From contig JBQTKD010000097.1 in the NCBI GenBank assembly GCA_052386455.1, positions 1-16,154 of the forward strand: DNA of 16,154 nucleotides. Reading direction: 5' to 3'. The DNA is from JBQTKD01 sp052386455. Lineage in GTDB: Bacteria > Actinomycetota > Actinomycetes > Sporichthyales > Sporichthyaceae. Position numbers and translations under genes: made by a program. Below, one piece after another: positions 1 through 7,098 of this stretch. Each line of letters begins with the position of its first letter. The stretch's first letter is position 1. The notes beneath the pieces were generated by a model. That model had not been told where the DNA came from and made no database searches. It saw only the letters and a program-made list of their open reading frames with translations.

Positions 1-1
1 G

Positions 2-1468
2 CGCGTGGCCGCCTACGCGGGGGTGCGGTGGGCCGTGCGCCGTGGTTTGCACGCCCGGTTCGCACTGGCCCTCGAAGCGGGAGCCGGCGGGCCGGTCGAC
101 CGGGGCGTGCTCGCCGAGCACTACCGCCGTGCCGGCCGGCACGACCTCGCCTTCCCCCTGGCCCGGCAGGCTGCCGCCCGGGCCCTCGCGCGCTCCGCGC
201 CTGCCGACGCCGCCGGACTGTTCCGCGACGCCCTGGACTCGGCACGGGAGATCGGGGTGCCGGCGGCCGATCTCGTCGAGGTTTGGGAGGGCCTCGGCGA
301 CGCGCTGCGCCTGGCGGCCGAGGGTGCGGCTGCGGACCGGGCCTACCGCCAGGCCCGCCAAGCAGTGGGAGCAGACCCGTGGGGCCAGGCCCGGCTGCTG
401 CACCGACAGGCCCGCCTCGCGCAACGTGCCGGACACCCGGCGGCCGGCGTCCGCTGGGCGCGGCGCGGCGTGCGGGTGCTGGACGGCGTCGAGCGCGCCG
501 AGGCCTGGCGGGCGCGGCTGCTGGCCGCCGAGGCCGCCAACCGCATGGACCAGGGCCGGCGCAGGGACGCCGCACGCCTGTGCGAACAGGCGATCGCCCT
601 GGCTGCGGCCAACCCCGGCGACCCCGTCGCGCAGCGGGCGACGGCCCACGCGGGCTTCCTGCTGGACTGGGCGATGTTCACCCTCGGTCGGCGTGCCGAG
701 GCCGCGAACTCGCCGCGCTCGCTGGAGCTCTACGAGCGGCTCGGCGAACTCGAAGACGCCTCGCACGTGCTGAACAACATGGGCATGTTCGCCTACTGGG
801 AGGGCCGCTGGGACGACGCGGTGCGGCTCTACCGGGAAACCGGGGAACTCGCCGAACGCCTCGGCGACGAGGAGGTCGCCGCCACCTCGAACGCGAACCT
901 GGGCGAGGTGCTCTCCGACCAGGGCCACTGGGCGGCGGCCGAGGAGGCGTTGCGTCACGCGCTGCGCATCTGGCGGGCCGCGGACAACAGCGGTGGCACG
1001 GGGTTCGCCCGCATGCTGCTCGGCCGGACCGCGGCACGTGCCGGTCGTTATGCCGAGGGCGTGGACCTGCTCGAGGCCGCGTTCGCCGAGCTGTCCGCAC
1101 ACGGCATGGAGGACGCGACCCTCGCCAGGGCGTATCTGGGCGAAGCCCACGCGCTGGCCGGGGACGCGGAGCGGGCCGAACCGGTGCTCGCGGCTCTGTT
1201 GGCGCGCGGCGCGGACGTCGAGCCGCTGGCACTGCGCGCCCGTGCGCACCTGGCCGAACGACCCCGCGAGGCGCTGCTCGGGGCGCTGGCGGCGGCGCGG
1301 CGCGCCGAGAGCGACTACGACGTGGCACTGGCCCTCGACCTGCTCGTCGGCGGGGAGGCGGGCGAGGAGGCCAAGGTCTGGGCCGACGAGCGCGACGAAC
1401 TGTTCGCTCGCCTGGGTGTCGTGCGCCTTCCCTGGACGGCAAAGTCCGGGCCAACCCCCGAGGGGTAG
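2..1468 (+). CDS. C-terminal TPR region of a large ATPase / adenylate-cyclase-like regulator (5' truncated)
   Basis: The reading frame is open from the first bases of the window, so the true start lies upstream; the GTG at position 5 is probably internal. The first visible residues (RRGLHARFALALE) resemble the region just after the AAA/NB-ARC-type ATPase module in actinobacterial adenylate/guanylate-cyclase or AfsR/LuxR-like ATPases. The rest is a run of helical TPR-type repeats, for example around LNNMGMFAYWEGRWDDAVRLY and NLGEVLSDQGHWAAAEEAL. These usually mediate protein contacts in a cytoplasmic sensor or regulator. No cyclase, DNA-binding or Walker motif is inside the window, so the class of the N-terminus is inferred. 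The final codons (T-P-E-G-stop) are encoded by the CsoR-like box that precedes the next gene. The TPR call is secure; the parent family is likely but unproven. Confidence 0.75.
   Translation, partial: RVAAYAGVRWAVRRGLHARFALALEAGAGGPVDRGVLAEHYRRAGRHDLAFPLARQAAARALARSAPADAAGLFRDALDSAREIGVPAADLVEVWEGLGDALRLAAEGAAADRAYRQARQAVGADPWGQARLLHRQARLAQRAGHPAAGVRWARRGVRVLDGVERAEAWRARLLAAEAANRMDQGRRRDAARLCEQAIALAAANPGDPVAQRATAHAGFLLDWAMFTLGRRAEAANSPRSLELYERLGELEDASHVLNNMGMFAYWEGRWDDAVRLYRETGELAERLGDEEVAATSNANLGEVLSDQGHWAAAEEALRHALRIWRAADNSGGTGFARMLLGRTAARAGRYAEGVDLLEAAFAELSAHGMEDATLARAYLGEAHALAGDAERAEPVLAALLARGADVEPLALRARAHLAERPREALLGALAAARRAESDYDVALALDLLVGGEAGEEAKVWADERDELFARLGVVRLPWTAKSGPTPEG
1453..1467. 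promoter_or_regulatory. Putative CsoR-type operator upstream of the PepSY-TM gene
   Basis: The sequence AACCCCCGAGGGGTA contains the inverted repeat ACCCC-N3-GGGGT. It ends 36 nt before the ATG of the PepSY gene and overlaps the last codons of the preceding gene. Fourteen of 15 bases match the second box before copA, at almost the same distance from the start codon. G-tract inverted repeats of this kind are typical of CsoR/RcnR-family copper-sensing repressors. No csoR gene lies in the window, so the regulator is inferred to act in trans. Confidence 0.55.
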
Positions 1469-1503
1469 GGAACCCAAACCGCCCGGCCTGCGACCCTTGC
1501 CTC

Positions 1504-2958
1504 ATGGCGATCGACGTCCAAACCCGCCCGGACGCCTCATTCGAGGCGGAGCCGCCGCGGCCCACGCGCCGGGCGGTGCTGGAACCGGTGCTGCGCCGGT
1601 TGCACTTCCTGTCCGGCTTCCTGGCCGCGCCGATCGTCGTGGCGCTGTCGATCAGCGGAATCCTGTTCGCCTGGAACCCCCAGATCGAGCGGGCGATCCA
1701 CACCGACGCGCTCACCGCCGTCTCCGAGGGCCCCGCCCGCCCGCTGAGCGAGCAGGTCCGGGCTGCGCAGGCCGCCAAACCGGAGTGGAAGGTCACGGCC
1801 GTCACCCCGGCCGCACCCGGAGTCTTCGACGGCAAGGAGACGACCGCGGTCGCCATGATCCCGCCCGGCGCGGTGTCGCCCGGCGGTTTCGGCCACGCCG
1901 CGGGCGCAGTCAGCGTCTACGTGGACCCGGGCAGCGCGCAGGTGCTCGGCGAGATCGACGAGCAGGAGCGCCCCTCGCAGTGGCTGCGCACCCTGCACTC
2001 CAGCTTTCGGCTCGGGGAGAACGTCGCTCCGCTGACCGAGCTCGCCGCGAGCTGGCTGATCGTCTCCCTGATCACCGGGCTGTACCTGCGCTGGCCGGTC
2101 ATGCGACGCAAACTCGGTGCCGCGCTCGTGCCGAAGCTCCGGACCCCGGGCTGGAGCCGAGCGCAGGCCTTCCACACGACGCTCGGTCTGTGGTTGGTGA
2201 TCCCGCTGATCGCGCTCATCGTCACGGGGCTGACCTGGACGAAGTTCGCGGGCTCGCGCATCGACGACCTCGAGGCCTCCGTCAGCCGGCCCGCTCCGTT
2301 CGCCTCCACGCTGCTGCCCGGGCAGGCGCCACCGCCGCCCGTCGCGGCCGACCCGCACGCCGAGCACGGCGGCAGTGCGGCCCCCGCCGCGCCGAGCGCG
2401 CCGCCGTTCTCGCAGGCGGACATCGCCGGCCAGATCGACACCGTGGCCGCCGGCACCGCCGCGGCCGGGGTCACGGGCCTGGTGAAGTTCACGCCGCCGA
2501 AGACGATCGACAAGGGCTGGAAGGCCGACAAGGCCGACGCCACGTTCCCGAACCGCCCGGTGAACCTCGCCGTCGACGGCCGCGACGGAACCGTGCTCGA
2601 CCGGGTCGAGTGGGACGAGCGGCCGGTGTTCTCCAAGCTGTCGACGATGGGCGTCTCGTTCCACCAGGCCCAACTGTTCGGGCTGTGGACGCAGGTGTAC
2701 ATGACGATCCTTGCCCTCGGTGTGATCGTGCTCGTCGTCGCCGGGTACCGCATGTGGTGGCTGCGCCGCCCGCCGAGCGGTTTTGGCTTCCCACCGAAGG
2801 CGGGGCCGCTGTGGCGCACCGTCCCGGTCCCGTTGCTGCTGCTGTTCGCGGGCCTGATCTACGTCATGCCGACACTCGGCATCTCGTTCCTGATCTACCT
2901 GGTCCTCGAGCGACTGGCACGCGCGCTGCGCCGGCCGAAGGCGGCCGCTCGTGCATGA
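1504..2958 (+). CDS. PepSY-TM (PiuB-like) membrane protein, probably copper-linked
   Basis: This 484-residue protein has the PepSY-associated TM (PF03929/PiuB) architecture. A first helix at about residues 35-60 (LHFLSGFLAAPIVVALSISG) is followed by an extracytoplasmic PepSY-like region, then helices near 180-200, 220-245 and 398-420, and a hydrophobic C-terminal hairpin. Conserved-looking histidines occur in LHFLSGF, LHSSFRLG, FHTTLGLW and SFHQAQLFG, with a further His pair in a loop (DPHAEHGG). Family members are often iron- or metal-regulated membrane proteins, but their biochemical role is poorly defined. The ATG at 1504 is the first start after the upstream stop and puts the first helix in place, though no clear Shine-Dalgarno precedes it. 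The gene overlaps the next by 8 nt, and a CsoR-like box lies just upstream. A role in copper handling is inferred from this context. Confidence 0.85.
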   Translation: MAIDVQTRPDASFEAEPPRPTRRAVLEPVLRRLHFLSGFLAAPIVVALSISGILFAWNPQIERAIHTDALTAVSEGPARPLSEQVRAAQAAKPEWKVTAVTPAAPGVFDGKETTAVAMIPPGAVSPGGFGHAAGAVSVYVDPGSAQVLGEIDEQERPSQWLRTLHSSFRLGENVAPLTELAASWLIVSLITGLYLRWPVMRRKLGAALVPKLRTPGWSRAQAFHTTLGLWLVIPLIALIVTGLTWTKFAGSRIDDLEASVSRPAPFASTLLPGQAPPPPVAADPHAEHGGSAAPAAPSAPPFSQADIAGQIDTVAAGTAAAGVTGLVKFTPPKTIDKGWKADKADATFPNRPVNLAVDGRDGTVLDRVEWDERPVFSKLSTMGVSFHQAQLFGLWTQVYMTILALGVIVLVVAGYRMWWLRRPPSGFGFPPKAGPLWRTVPVPLLLLFAGLIYVMPTLGISFLIYLVLERLARALRRPKAAARA

Positions 2959-3757
2959 CCACCACCACGGCGGCGGCACCGGCCTGAACCTGCTGCCCGT
3001 CTGGGGCGCGATGTTCTGGGTGCCCCTGCTCGCAGCCGTGTGCGCGCTGCACCTGGTGCACTGCCTCTCGATGCCGCGTGGCCAAGGGCGCCGGTTCCAC
3101 CTCGTCCACCTGGCCATGGGCGTGGGCATGGTCTACATGTTTGCTCCGTGGCCGTCCCCGCCCGTTCCGATGCAGTGGTGGGTGGCGGCGTACACGGCCC
3201 TTGGCCTGGCCATCGCCTGCTTCGTCGGGCTCGAGTGGCAGCGTGGCCGCCGGGTCAACGCGCTGTGGATCCTCGCGGCCGGCGAGTGTGCCGCGATGGC
3301 CTACATGTTCGACGTGCACCGCGGCGCCGGCGAGATCCCGGCGCTGAGCCGCGTGCTGGTCGGCGCCTACCTCGTGCTGGCCGCCGCGTGGACGCACGGC
3401 TGGCTCGTCGAAACGATCGCGAACCGCCGGCGTTCCGGCGTGCCCTACGACGTGGGGCCCGGCACGGTGCCGGCCCGGCAGCTGTTCTGCAGCGGCCGCT
3501 GGGACGTCGCCGCCGCGGAGGCCGCGATGTGCGTGGCGATGGCGTACATGTTCCTCGGAATGGACTCCGGTTCCGGCGAGTTCTTCGCGAAGGCCTTCCA
3601 AAGCGGCGCGGTGACCGAAGAGACCCTGTGGGCGCTCAGCCTCGCGGCGCTCGCGGTGCTGGCCCTCGTTCCCGCTCGGCGTCACCAGTCAACGGCGACT
3701 GCAGAAACCCCCCAGGGGTATACGATGGCTGGTACTCGCGCTGGAGGCGGAAGCTAG
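2951..3757 (+). CDS. DUF5134-like multi-spanning membrane protein with Met/His-rich helices
   Basis: This 268-residue protein starts at a GTG inside the end of the PepSY gene (8-nt overlap), which implies translational coupling. It has six or seven hydrophobic helices and a His-rich N-terminus (HDHHH). Three helices carry the same motif: MVYMF at residues 60-64, MAYMF at 116-120 and MAYMF at 197-201, each preceded four residues earlier by Met or Cys-containing turns (HLAM, ECAAM, MCVAM). This matches the actinobacterial DUF5134 family as I remember it; the function is unknown. The Met, His and Cys content and the position between a PepSY-TM gene and copA suggest copper binding or transport, which is inference. 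The short soluble tail after the last helix (about residues 243-268) is encoded by DNA that also carries the putative copA operator, promoter and ribosome binding site. Confidence 0.8.
   Translation: MHDHHHGGGTGLNLLPVWGAMFWVPLLAAVCALHLVHCLSMPRGQGRRFHLVHLAMGVGMVYMFAPWPSPPVPMQWWVAAYTALGLAIACFVGLEWQRGRRVNALWILAAGECAAMAYMFDVHRGAGEIPALSRVLVGAYLVLAAAWTHGWLVETIANRRRSGVPYDVGPGTVPARQLFCSGRWDVAAAEAAMCVAMAYMFLGMDSGSGEFFAKAFQSGAVTEETLWALSLAALAVLALVPARRHQSTATAETPQGYTMAGTRAGGGS
3706..3720. promoter_or_regulatory. Putative CsoR-type operator in front of copA
   Basis: The sequence AACCCCCCAGGGGTA contains ACCCC-N3-GGGGT and, with one mismatch, extends to AAACCCC-N3-GGGGTAT. It lies inside the 3' end of the DUF5134-like gene and ends 37 nt before the copA start. 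It nearly duplicates the box before the PepSY gene. A TANNNT-type -10 candidate (TACGAT, 3721-3726) directly abuts it, so a bound repressor would cover the promoter. Confidence 0.6.
3721..3747 (+). promoter_or_regulatory. copA -10 candidate and Shine-Dalgarno
   Basis: TACGAT at 3721-3726 fits the actinobacterial -10 pattern TANNNT and touches the operator-like repeat. A convincing -35 is not visible. GGAGG at 3743-3747 is a strong ribosome binding site 10 nt before the ATG at 3758 and fixes that start. Confidence 0.45.
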
Positions 3758-6031
3758 ATGGCAATTCGCACGGAGGCGTCGGACCGCACTGCGGACGACG
3801 ACGGCAGCGTCCGGACCATGGACCTCGCCGTCACCGGCATGAACTGCGCCGGGTGCGCCGGCCGTGTCGAACGGGCACTGAACCGCATGCCCGGCGTGAG
3901 CGCCAGCGTGAACTTCGCGATGGGACGCGCGCGCGTGGTCCACGTGCCGGCAGTCGGCCCGGACGACCTCATCGCCGCCGTCGAGGGCGCGGGCTGCAAG
4001 GCGACCGTGCCCGACCCCGAGGTGCTCGACGTCTCCGCGGAGGGCCACGGTGGCGCGCTGCGGCTGCGGGTCCTCGTCTGCGCGGTGCTCACCGTCCCGG
4101 TGGTGGCGGTCTCGATGTTCCACCAGTTGCAGTTTGAGCGCTGGCAGTGGTGGGCGCTGATCCCGTCCCTGCCGGTGATCCTCTGGGGGGCGTGGCCCTT
4201 CCACCGGGCGGCGTTCCTCGGCGCGCTGCGCCGCACCGCCGCGATGGACACCCTGGTCAGCATCGGCGTCACCGCCGCGTTCCTGTGGTCGCTCTACGCG
4301 CTGATCTGGGCCGGCGCCGGCTCCCCGGACGCCGTGGCCGGGCACTTCCACCTGCTGCCGCAGGAGCACCCGGGCAACCACGAGGTCTACTTCGAGGTGG
4401 CCTGCGCGGTCACGCTGTTCGTGCTCACCGGGCGCTACCTCGAGGCGCGCGCCCGCCGCGCCTCCGGAGCGGCGCTGCGCGCGCTGCTGGACCTCGGCGC
4501 CAAGGACGTGGCCGTCCTGCGCGACGGCGTCGAGGAACGGATGCCGATCCAGCTGCTGGCCGTCGGGCAGGAGTTCGTCGTGCGGCCGGGGGAAAAGGTC
4601 GCCACCGACGGCGTCGTCGTCGCCGGCACCTCGGCGATCGACGCGTCCCTGCTGACCGGCGAATCGGTGCCGGTCGAGGTCGGGCCCGGCGATGCGGTGA
4701 CCGGCGCGACCGTCAACGCGGGCGGCCGCCTGGTCGTGCGAGCCACCCGCGTCGGCGCGGACACGCGCCTGGCCCAGATCGCGCGCATGGTCGCCGACGC
4801 CCAGGCCGGCAAGGCCCAGGTGCAGCGGCTCGCGGACAAGGTCTGCTCGATCTTCGTGCCGACGGTCCTGCTGATCGCCTGCGCGACCCTCGGCCTGTGG
4901 CTCGCCACCGGCGGGGAGACGCAACTGGCCTTCACCGCCACCGTCGCGGTCCTGATCATCGCCTGCCCGTGCGCGCTCGGCCTGGCCACGCCGACGGCGC
5001 TGCTCGTCGGCACCGGGCGCGGAGCGCAGCTCGGCATCCTGATCAAGGGCCCCGAGGTCCTGGAGAACACCCGCCGGATCGACACCGTCGTGCTCGACAA
5101 GACCGGCACGGTCACCACAGGCAAGCTGTCGCTGGCCGGCGCCCACCCCGTGGGCGGGGTCGACGAGGCGGAGCTGCTGCGCTTCGCGGGTGCGGTGGAG
5201 CACGCCTCGGAGCACCCGATCGGCACCGCCATCGCGGAGGCCGCGGCCGCTGCGGCGCCGCTGTCCGAGGTCGCCGAGTTCTCGAGCACCGTCGGCCTCG
5301 GCGTCGCCGGCGAGGTCGAGGGCCACCGAGTGCTCGTCGGGCGCCGCACCTGGCTCGCCGAGCAGTTCGAGGTGGCCGCCCCGGCCGCCCTGGTCGAGAT
5401 CGCCGACGCCGCCGAAGGCGCGGGACGCACCTGCGTGTGGGCCGGCTGGGACGGTGCCTTCCGCGGCGTGCTGGTCGTCGCCGACACGATCAAGGACACC
5501 TCGGCGCAGGCGATCGCGGACCTGAAGGCGCTCGGCCTGACGCCGATCCTGCTGACCGGCGACAACGCCCGCGCCGCGAAGGCCGTGGCGGACGCCGTCG
5601 GCATCGACGAGGTCGTCGCCGAGGTGCTGCCGGAGGAGAAGGTCGCCACCGTGGCGCGGTTGCAGGCCGAGGGCCGCACGGTCGCGATGGTGGGCGACGG
5701 CGTGAACGACGCCGCCGCCCTCGCCGTCGCCGACCTCGGCCTGGCGATGGGCACCGGTTCGGACGCCGCGATCTCCGCCGGCGACCTGACCCTGGTCCGC
5801 GGGGACCTACGTGCCGTGGCCGACGCGATCCGCCTGTCCCGGCGCACGCTCGGCACGATCAAGACGAACCTGTTCTGGGCCTTCGCCTACAACTGCGCCG
5901 CGCTGCCGCTGGCCGCAGGCGGGCTGCTGAACCCGATGATCGCCGGCGGCGCCATGGCCGCGAGCTCGGTGTTCGTGGTCAGCAACAGCCTGCGGCTACG
6001 GCGCTTCCAGCCGCTGCATCCCGCGGGCTAG
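3758..6031 (+). CDS. copA: Cu(+)-exporting P1B-type ATPase
   Basis: This 757-residue inner-membrane ATPase pumps monovalent copper out of the cytoplasm using ATP. An N-terminal heavy-metal-associated domain (about residues 20-85) has the copper-binding CxxC at C30/C33 in GMNCAGC. The actuator TGE is in SLLTGESVP, and the transport-site CPC in helix 6 is C403-P404-C405. The phosphorylated Asp is D447 in DKTGT; the nucleotide-domain HP motif is H486-P487; the GDGVND hinge is near 646-651. The YN in the seventh helix (FAYNCAALP) and MAASS in the eighth are the P1B-1 signature for Cu(+) rather than Zn or Co. The length is normal for the family. The gene directly follows the DUF5134-like gene, with a candidate CsoR box and its own promoter within that gene's end. 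No CopZ chaperone gene or csoR is nearby. Confidence 0.95.
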   Translation: MAIRTEASDRTADDDGSVRTMDLAVTGMNCAGCAGRVERALNRMPGVSASVNFAMGRARVVHVPAVGPDDLIAAVEGAGCKATVPDPEVLDVSAEGHGGALRLRVLVCAVLTVPVVAVSMFHQLQFERWQWWALIPSLPVILWGAWPFHRAAFLGALRRTAAMDTLVSIGVTAAFLWSLYALIWAGAGSPDAVAGHFHLLPQEHPGNHEVYFEVACAVTLFVLTGRYLEARARRASGAALRALLDLGAKDVAVLRDGVEERMPIQLLAVGQEFVVRPGEKVATDGVVVAGTSAIDASLLTGESVPVEVGPGDAVTGATVNAGGRLVVRATRVGADTRLAQIARMVADAQAGKAQVQRLADKVCSIFVPTVLLIACATLGLWLATGGETQLAFTATVAVLIIACPCALGLATPTALLVGTGRGAQLGILIKGPEVLENTRRIDTVVLDKTGTVTTGKLSLAGAHPVGGVDEAELLRFAGAVEHASEHPIGTAIAEAAAAAAPLSEVAEFSSTVGLGVAGEVEGHRVLVGRRTWLAEQFEVAAPAALVEIADAAEGAGRTCVWAGWDGAFRGVLVVADTIKDTSAQAIADLKALGLTPILLTGDNARAAKAVADAVGIDEVVAEVLPEEKVATVARLQAEGRTVAMVGDGVNDAAALAVADLGLAMGTGSDAAISAGDLTLVRGDLRAVADAIRLSRRTLGTIKTNLFWAFAYNCAALPLAAGGLLNPMIAGGAMAASSVFVVSNSLRLRRFQPLHPAG

Positions 6032-6078
6032 TCAGGGCTGGCCCAGACCGGGTCCATGCCGGGCAGGGGCTTCGGCTT

Positions 6079-6100
6079 CGCGCTCGGTCGGCCGAGCGCG
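6079..6100. terminator. Hairpin between convergent copA and the secreted-protein gene
   Basis: CGCGCTCGG-TCGG-CCGAGCGCG forms a perfect 9-bp stem with a 4-nt loop. It lies 48 nt after the copA stop and 6 nt beyond the stop of the converging minus-strand gene, so it could terminate both. No T-tract follows, which is common in actinobacteria. Confidence 0.65.
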
Positions 6101-6105
6101 GCGGC

Positions 6106-6819
6106 TCAGAGGTTGGGGCGCAGGGAGGTCACCGCGGCATCGCGGGGGATGCGTACCACGTGCTGAATCACGACCGTACCGCCGACGGCGGTGGCGCGGG
6201 TCTGCTGGACGCATGGCAGTGGCTGCACCCGGCCGCGGGCCTCGATCGGGAACGTGCTGTCTACCGTGGAGCAGGAGGCGAGCACTCCGCGGAACGGTCC
6301 CCTGCCCACCGGGCCCTTGTCCATGCGGAAGCCCGGGCGAACGAAGAATCGATAGGGCGCCTCGAAGCACACCTTCGCCGATCGAACCGCTTCGGCCGCC
6401 GCGGTTGAGGCAAGACCCGTGCGTGCGGTGATCGCGACGACCTTGTTCCAACTGGAACCGGCGACGAGGTCCCGGAAGCCCACGCGCACCCAGTCGGTGT
6501 CCACCGGGCCGAACCCGGGGCAGACGGGGCCGTTGCGGGTGTTCACCTCAGCCGCCAGCGTTGCCGCCCGCACGCCGCCAGTCGCGCCCACCTCGAAACG
6601 ATGGGTGCGGCCCTGCAGTTCGGGCACCCGACACAGGGTCTGCGACGGGGTGCAGTCCGCCGAACCCAACGTCGGCGGGGTTGCGTCGGGCGTCGGCGCG
6701 GCCGACGCCACGGTCGCGGTCAGGCACGAGGCCAGTGCCGAGGCTCCGAGCGCCACGGCGATCCGACGCGTGTGTCGGGAGCCCGCCGGGCCCGTTTCGC
6801 CAACCCGCGTCACCGTCAT
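6106..6819 (-). CDS. Secreted or lipid-anchored six-cysteine protein of unknown function
   Basis: From the ATG at 6819 this is a 237-residue exported protein. Its signal segment has a basic n-region (SRHTRR, residues 14-19) and a hydrophobic core at 20-39. Two processing routes are possible: signal peptidase I after ASA (residue 40), or lipidation at C32 in the lipobox-like LASC. The mature part holds six cysteines (56, 63, 100, 151, 183, 203), suggesting up to three disulfides. It ends with a likely beta-rich stretch (GGTVVIQHVVRIP). I recall similar actinobacterial secreted proteins with a C(F/Y)xAPY segment but no assigned role. In-frame starts further upstream, at 6834 and at a GTG at 6921, are possible. 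The latter would add a Trp/His-rich leader that looks untranslated. A weak GGACGGG precedes the chosen start. Confidence 0.7.
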   Translation of the reverse strand: MTVTRVGETGPAGSRHTRRIAVALGASALASCLTATVASAAPTPDATPPTLGSADCTPSQTLCRVPELQGRTHRFEVGATGGVRAATLAAEVNTRNGPVCPGFGPVDTDWVRVGFRDLVAGSSWNKVVAITARTGLASTAAAEAVRSAKVCFEAPYRFFVRPGFRMDKGPVGRGPFRGVLASCSTVDSTFPIEARGRVQPLPCVQQTRATAVGGTVVIQHVVRIPRDAAVTSLRPNL

Positions 6820-6875
6820 GTCCGCCCGTCCCATGGCTGTGGCGGTCTGGATGCCGCCGCGCTTGTGACGTGGAT

Positions 6876-6899
6876 ACCAGTCCCAGCGGCCCCACTGGT
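6876..6899. repeat. Inverted repeat ACCAGT-N12-ACTGGT between divergent genes
   Basis: Perfect 6-bp arms flank a 12-nt G/C-rich spacer in the roughly 120-nt gap between the minus-strand secreted-protein gene and tRNA-Leu. It could be a regulator site or a structured leader of the minus-strand transcript. A direct repeat GTGGATAC occurs at 6870-6877 and 6912-6919. Confidence 0.3.
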
Positions 6900-6941
6900 G
6901 CTGCCACGCCGGTGGATACACTCACCCTGCTCATCACCCAC

Positions 6942-7024
6942 GCCGGGGTGGCGGAATGGCAGACGCGGAGGTCTCAAACACCTCTGTCCGTGAGGGCATG
7001 CGGGTTCGAGTCCCGCTCCCGGCA
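6942..7024 (+). tRNA. tRNA-Leu (anticodon CAA)
   Basis: This is an 83-nt class II tRNA. The acceptor arm GCCGGGG (6942-6948) pairs with TCCCGGC (7017-7023), with one G-U at the last pair, and the discriminator base is A7024. The D stem is GCG/CGC. The anticodon stem GAGGT/ACCTC holds the loop CTCAAAC with anticodon CAA at 6975-6977, which reads the UUG leucine codon. A long variable arm follows (TGTCCGTGAGGGCA), typical of Leu, then a T arm with TTCGAGT. The 3' CCA is not encoded (CGC follows), so it must be added after transcription, as is usual in many actinobacteria. Confidence 0.95.
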
Positions 7025-7055
7025 CGCAAGATCTCTTGGTTCTGTTGGGCCGATC

Positions 7056-7071
7056 ACGAAATTCGTCCGAA
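7056..7071. repeat. Overlapping palindromes upstream of pdtaR
   Basis: ACGAA-A-TTCGT (7056-7066) overlaps TTCG-TC-CGAA (7062-7071). The pair sits where the -35 region of pdtaR would be, about 16-37 nt upstream of the -10 candidate, and could be a regulator site. Confidence 0.3.
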
Positions 7072-7086
7072 TGCGCCCACAGTGGT

Positions 7087-7098
7087 TAGGTTGAACGC
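7087..7098 (+). promoter_or_regulatory. pdtaR -10 box and likely leaderless start
   Basis: TAGGTT (7087-7092) matches TANNNT and lies 6 nt before the GTG at 7099. No Shine-Dalgarno precedes this GTG. Transcription would begin at or next to the start codon, giving a leaderless mRNA. Confidence 0.5.

Noticed and set aside
28..1503. Upstream extension of the PepSY frame inside the TPR gene
   Set aside because: Composition is Arg/Gly/Pro-rich noise and the real PepSY family begins at the ATG at 1504.
1537..3129. Long antisense reading frame opposite the PepSY-TM gene
   Set aside because: It is a by-product of high GC at third codon positions; composition is Arg/Gln/His/Asp-rich with no domain, and the plus strand encodes clear membrane proteins.
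5141..5160. ACCCC-N6-GGGGT inside copA as a third CsoR box
   Set aside because: The spacer is 6 rather than 3 bases, it is deep in coding DNA and has no promoter context.
3689..5326. Long antisense reading frame opposite copA
   Set aside because: Runs against an unmistakable copA and has shadow-type composition (Arg, Gly, Asp, Gln).
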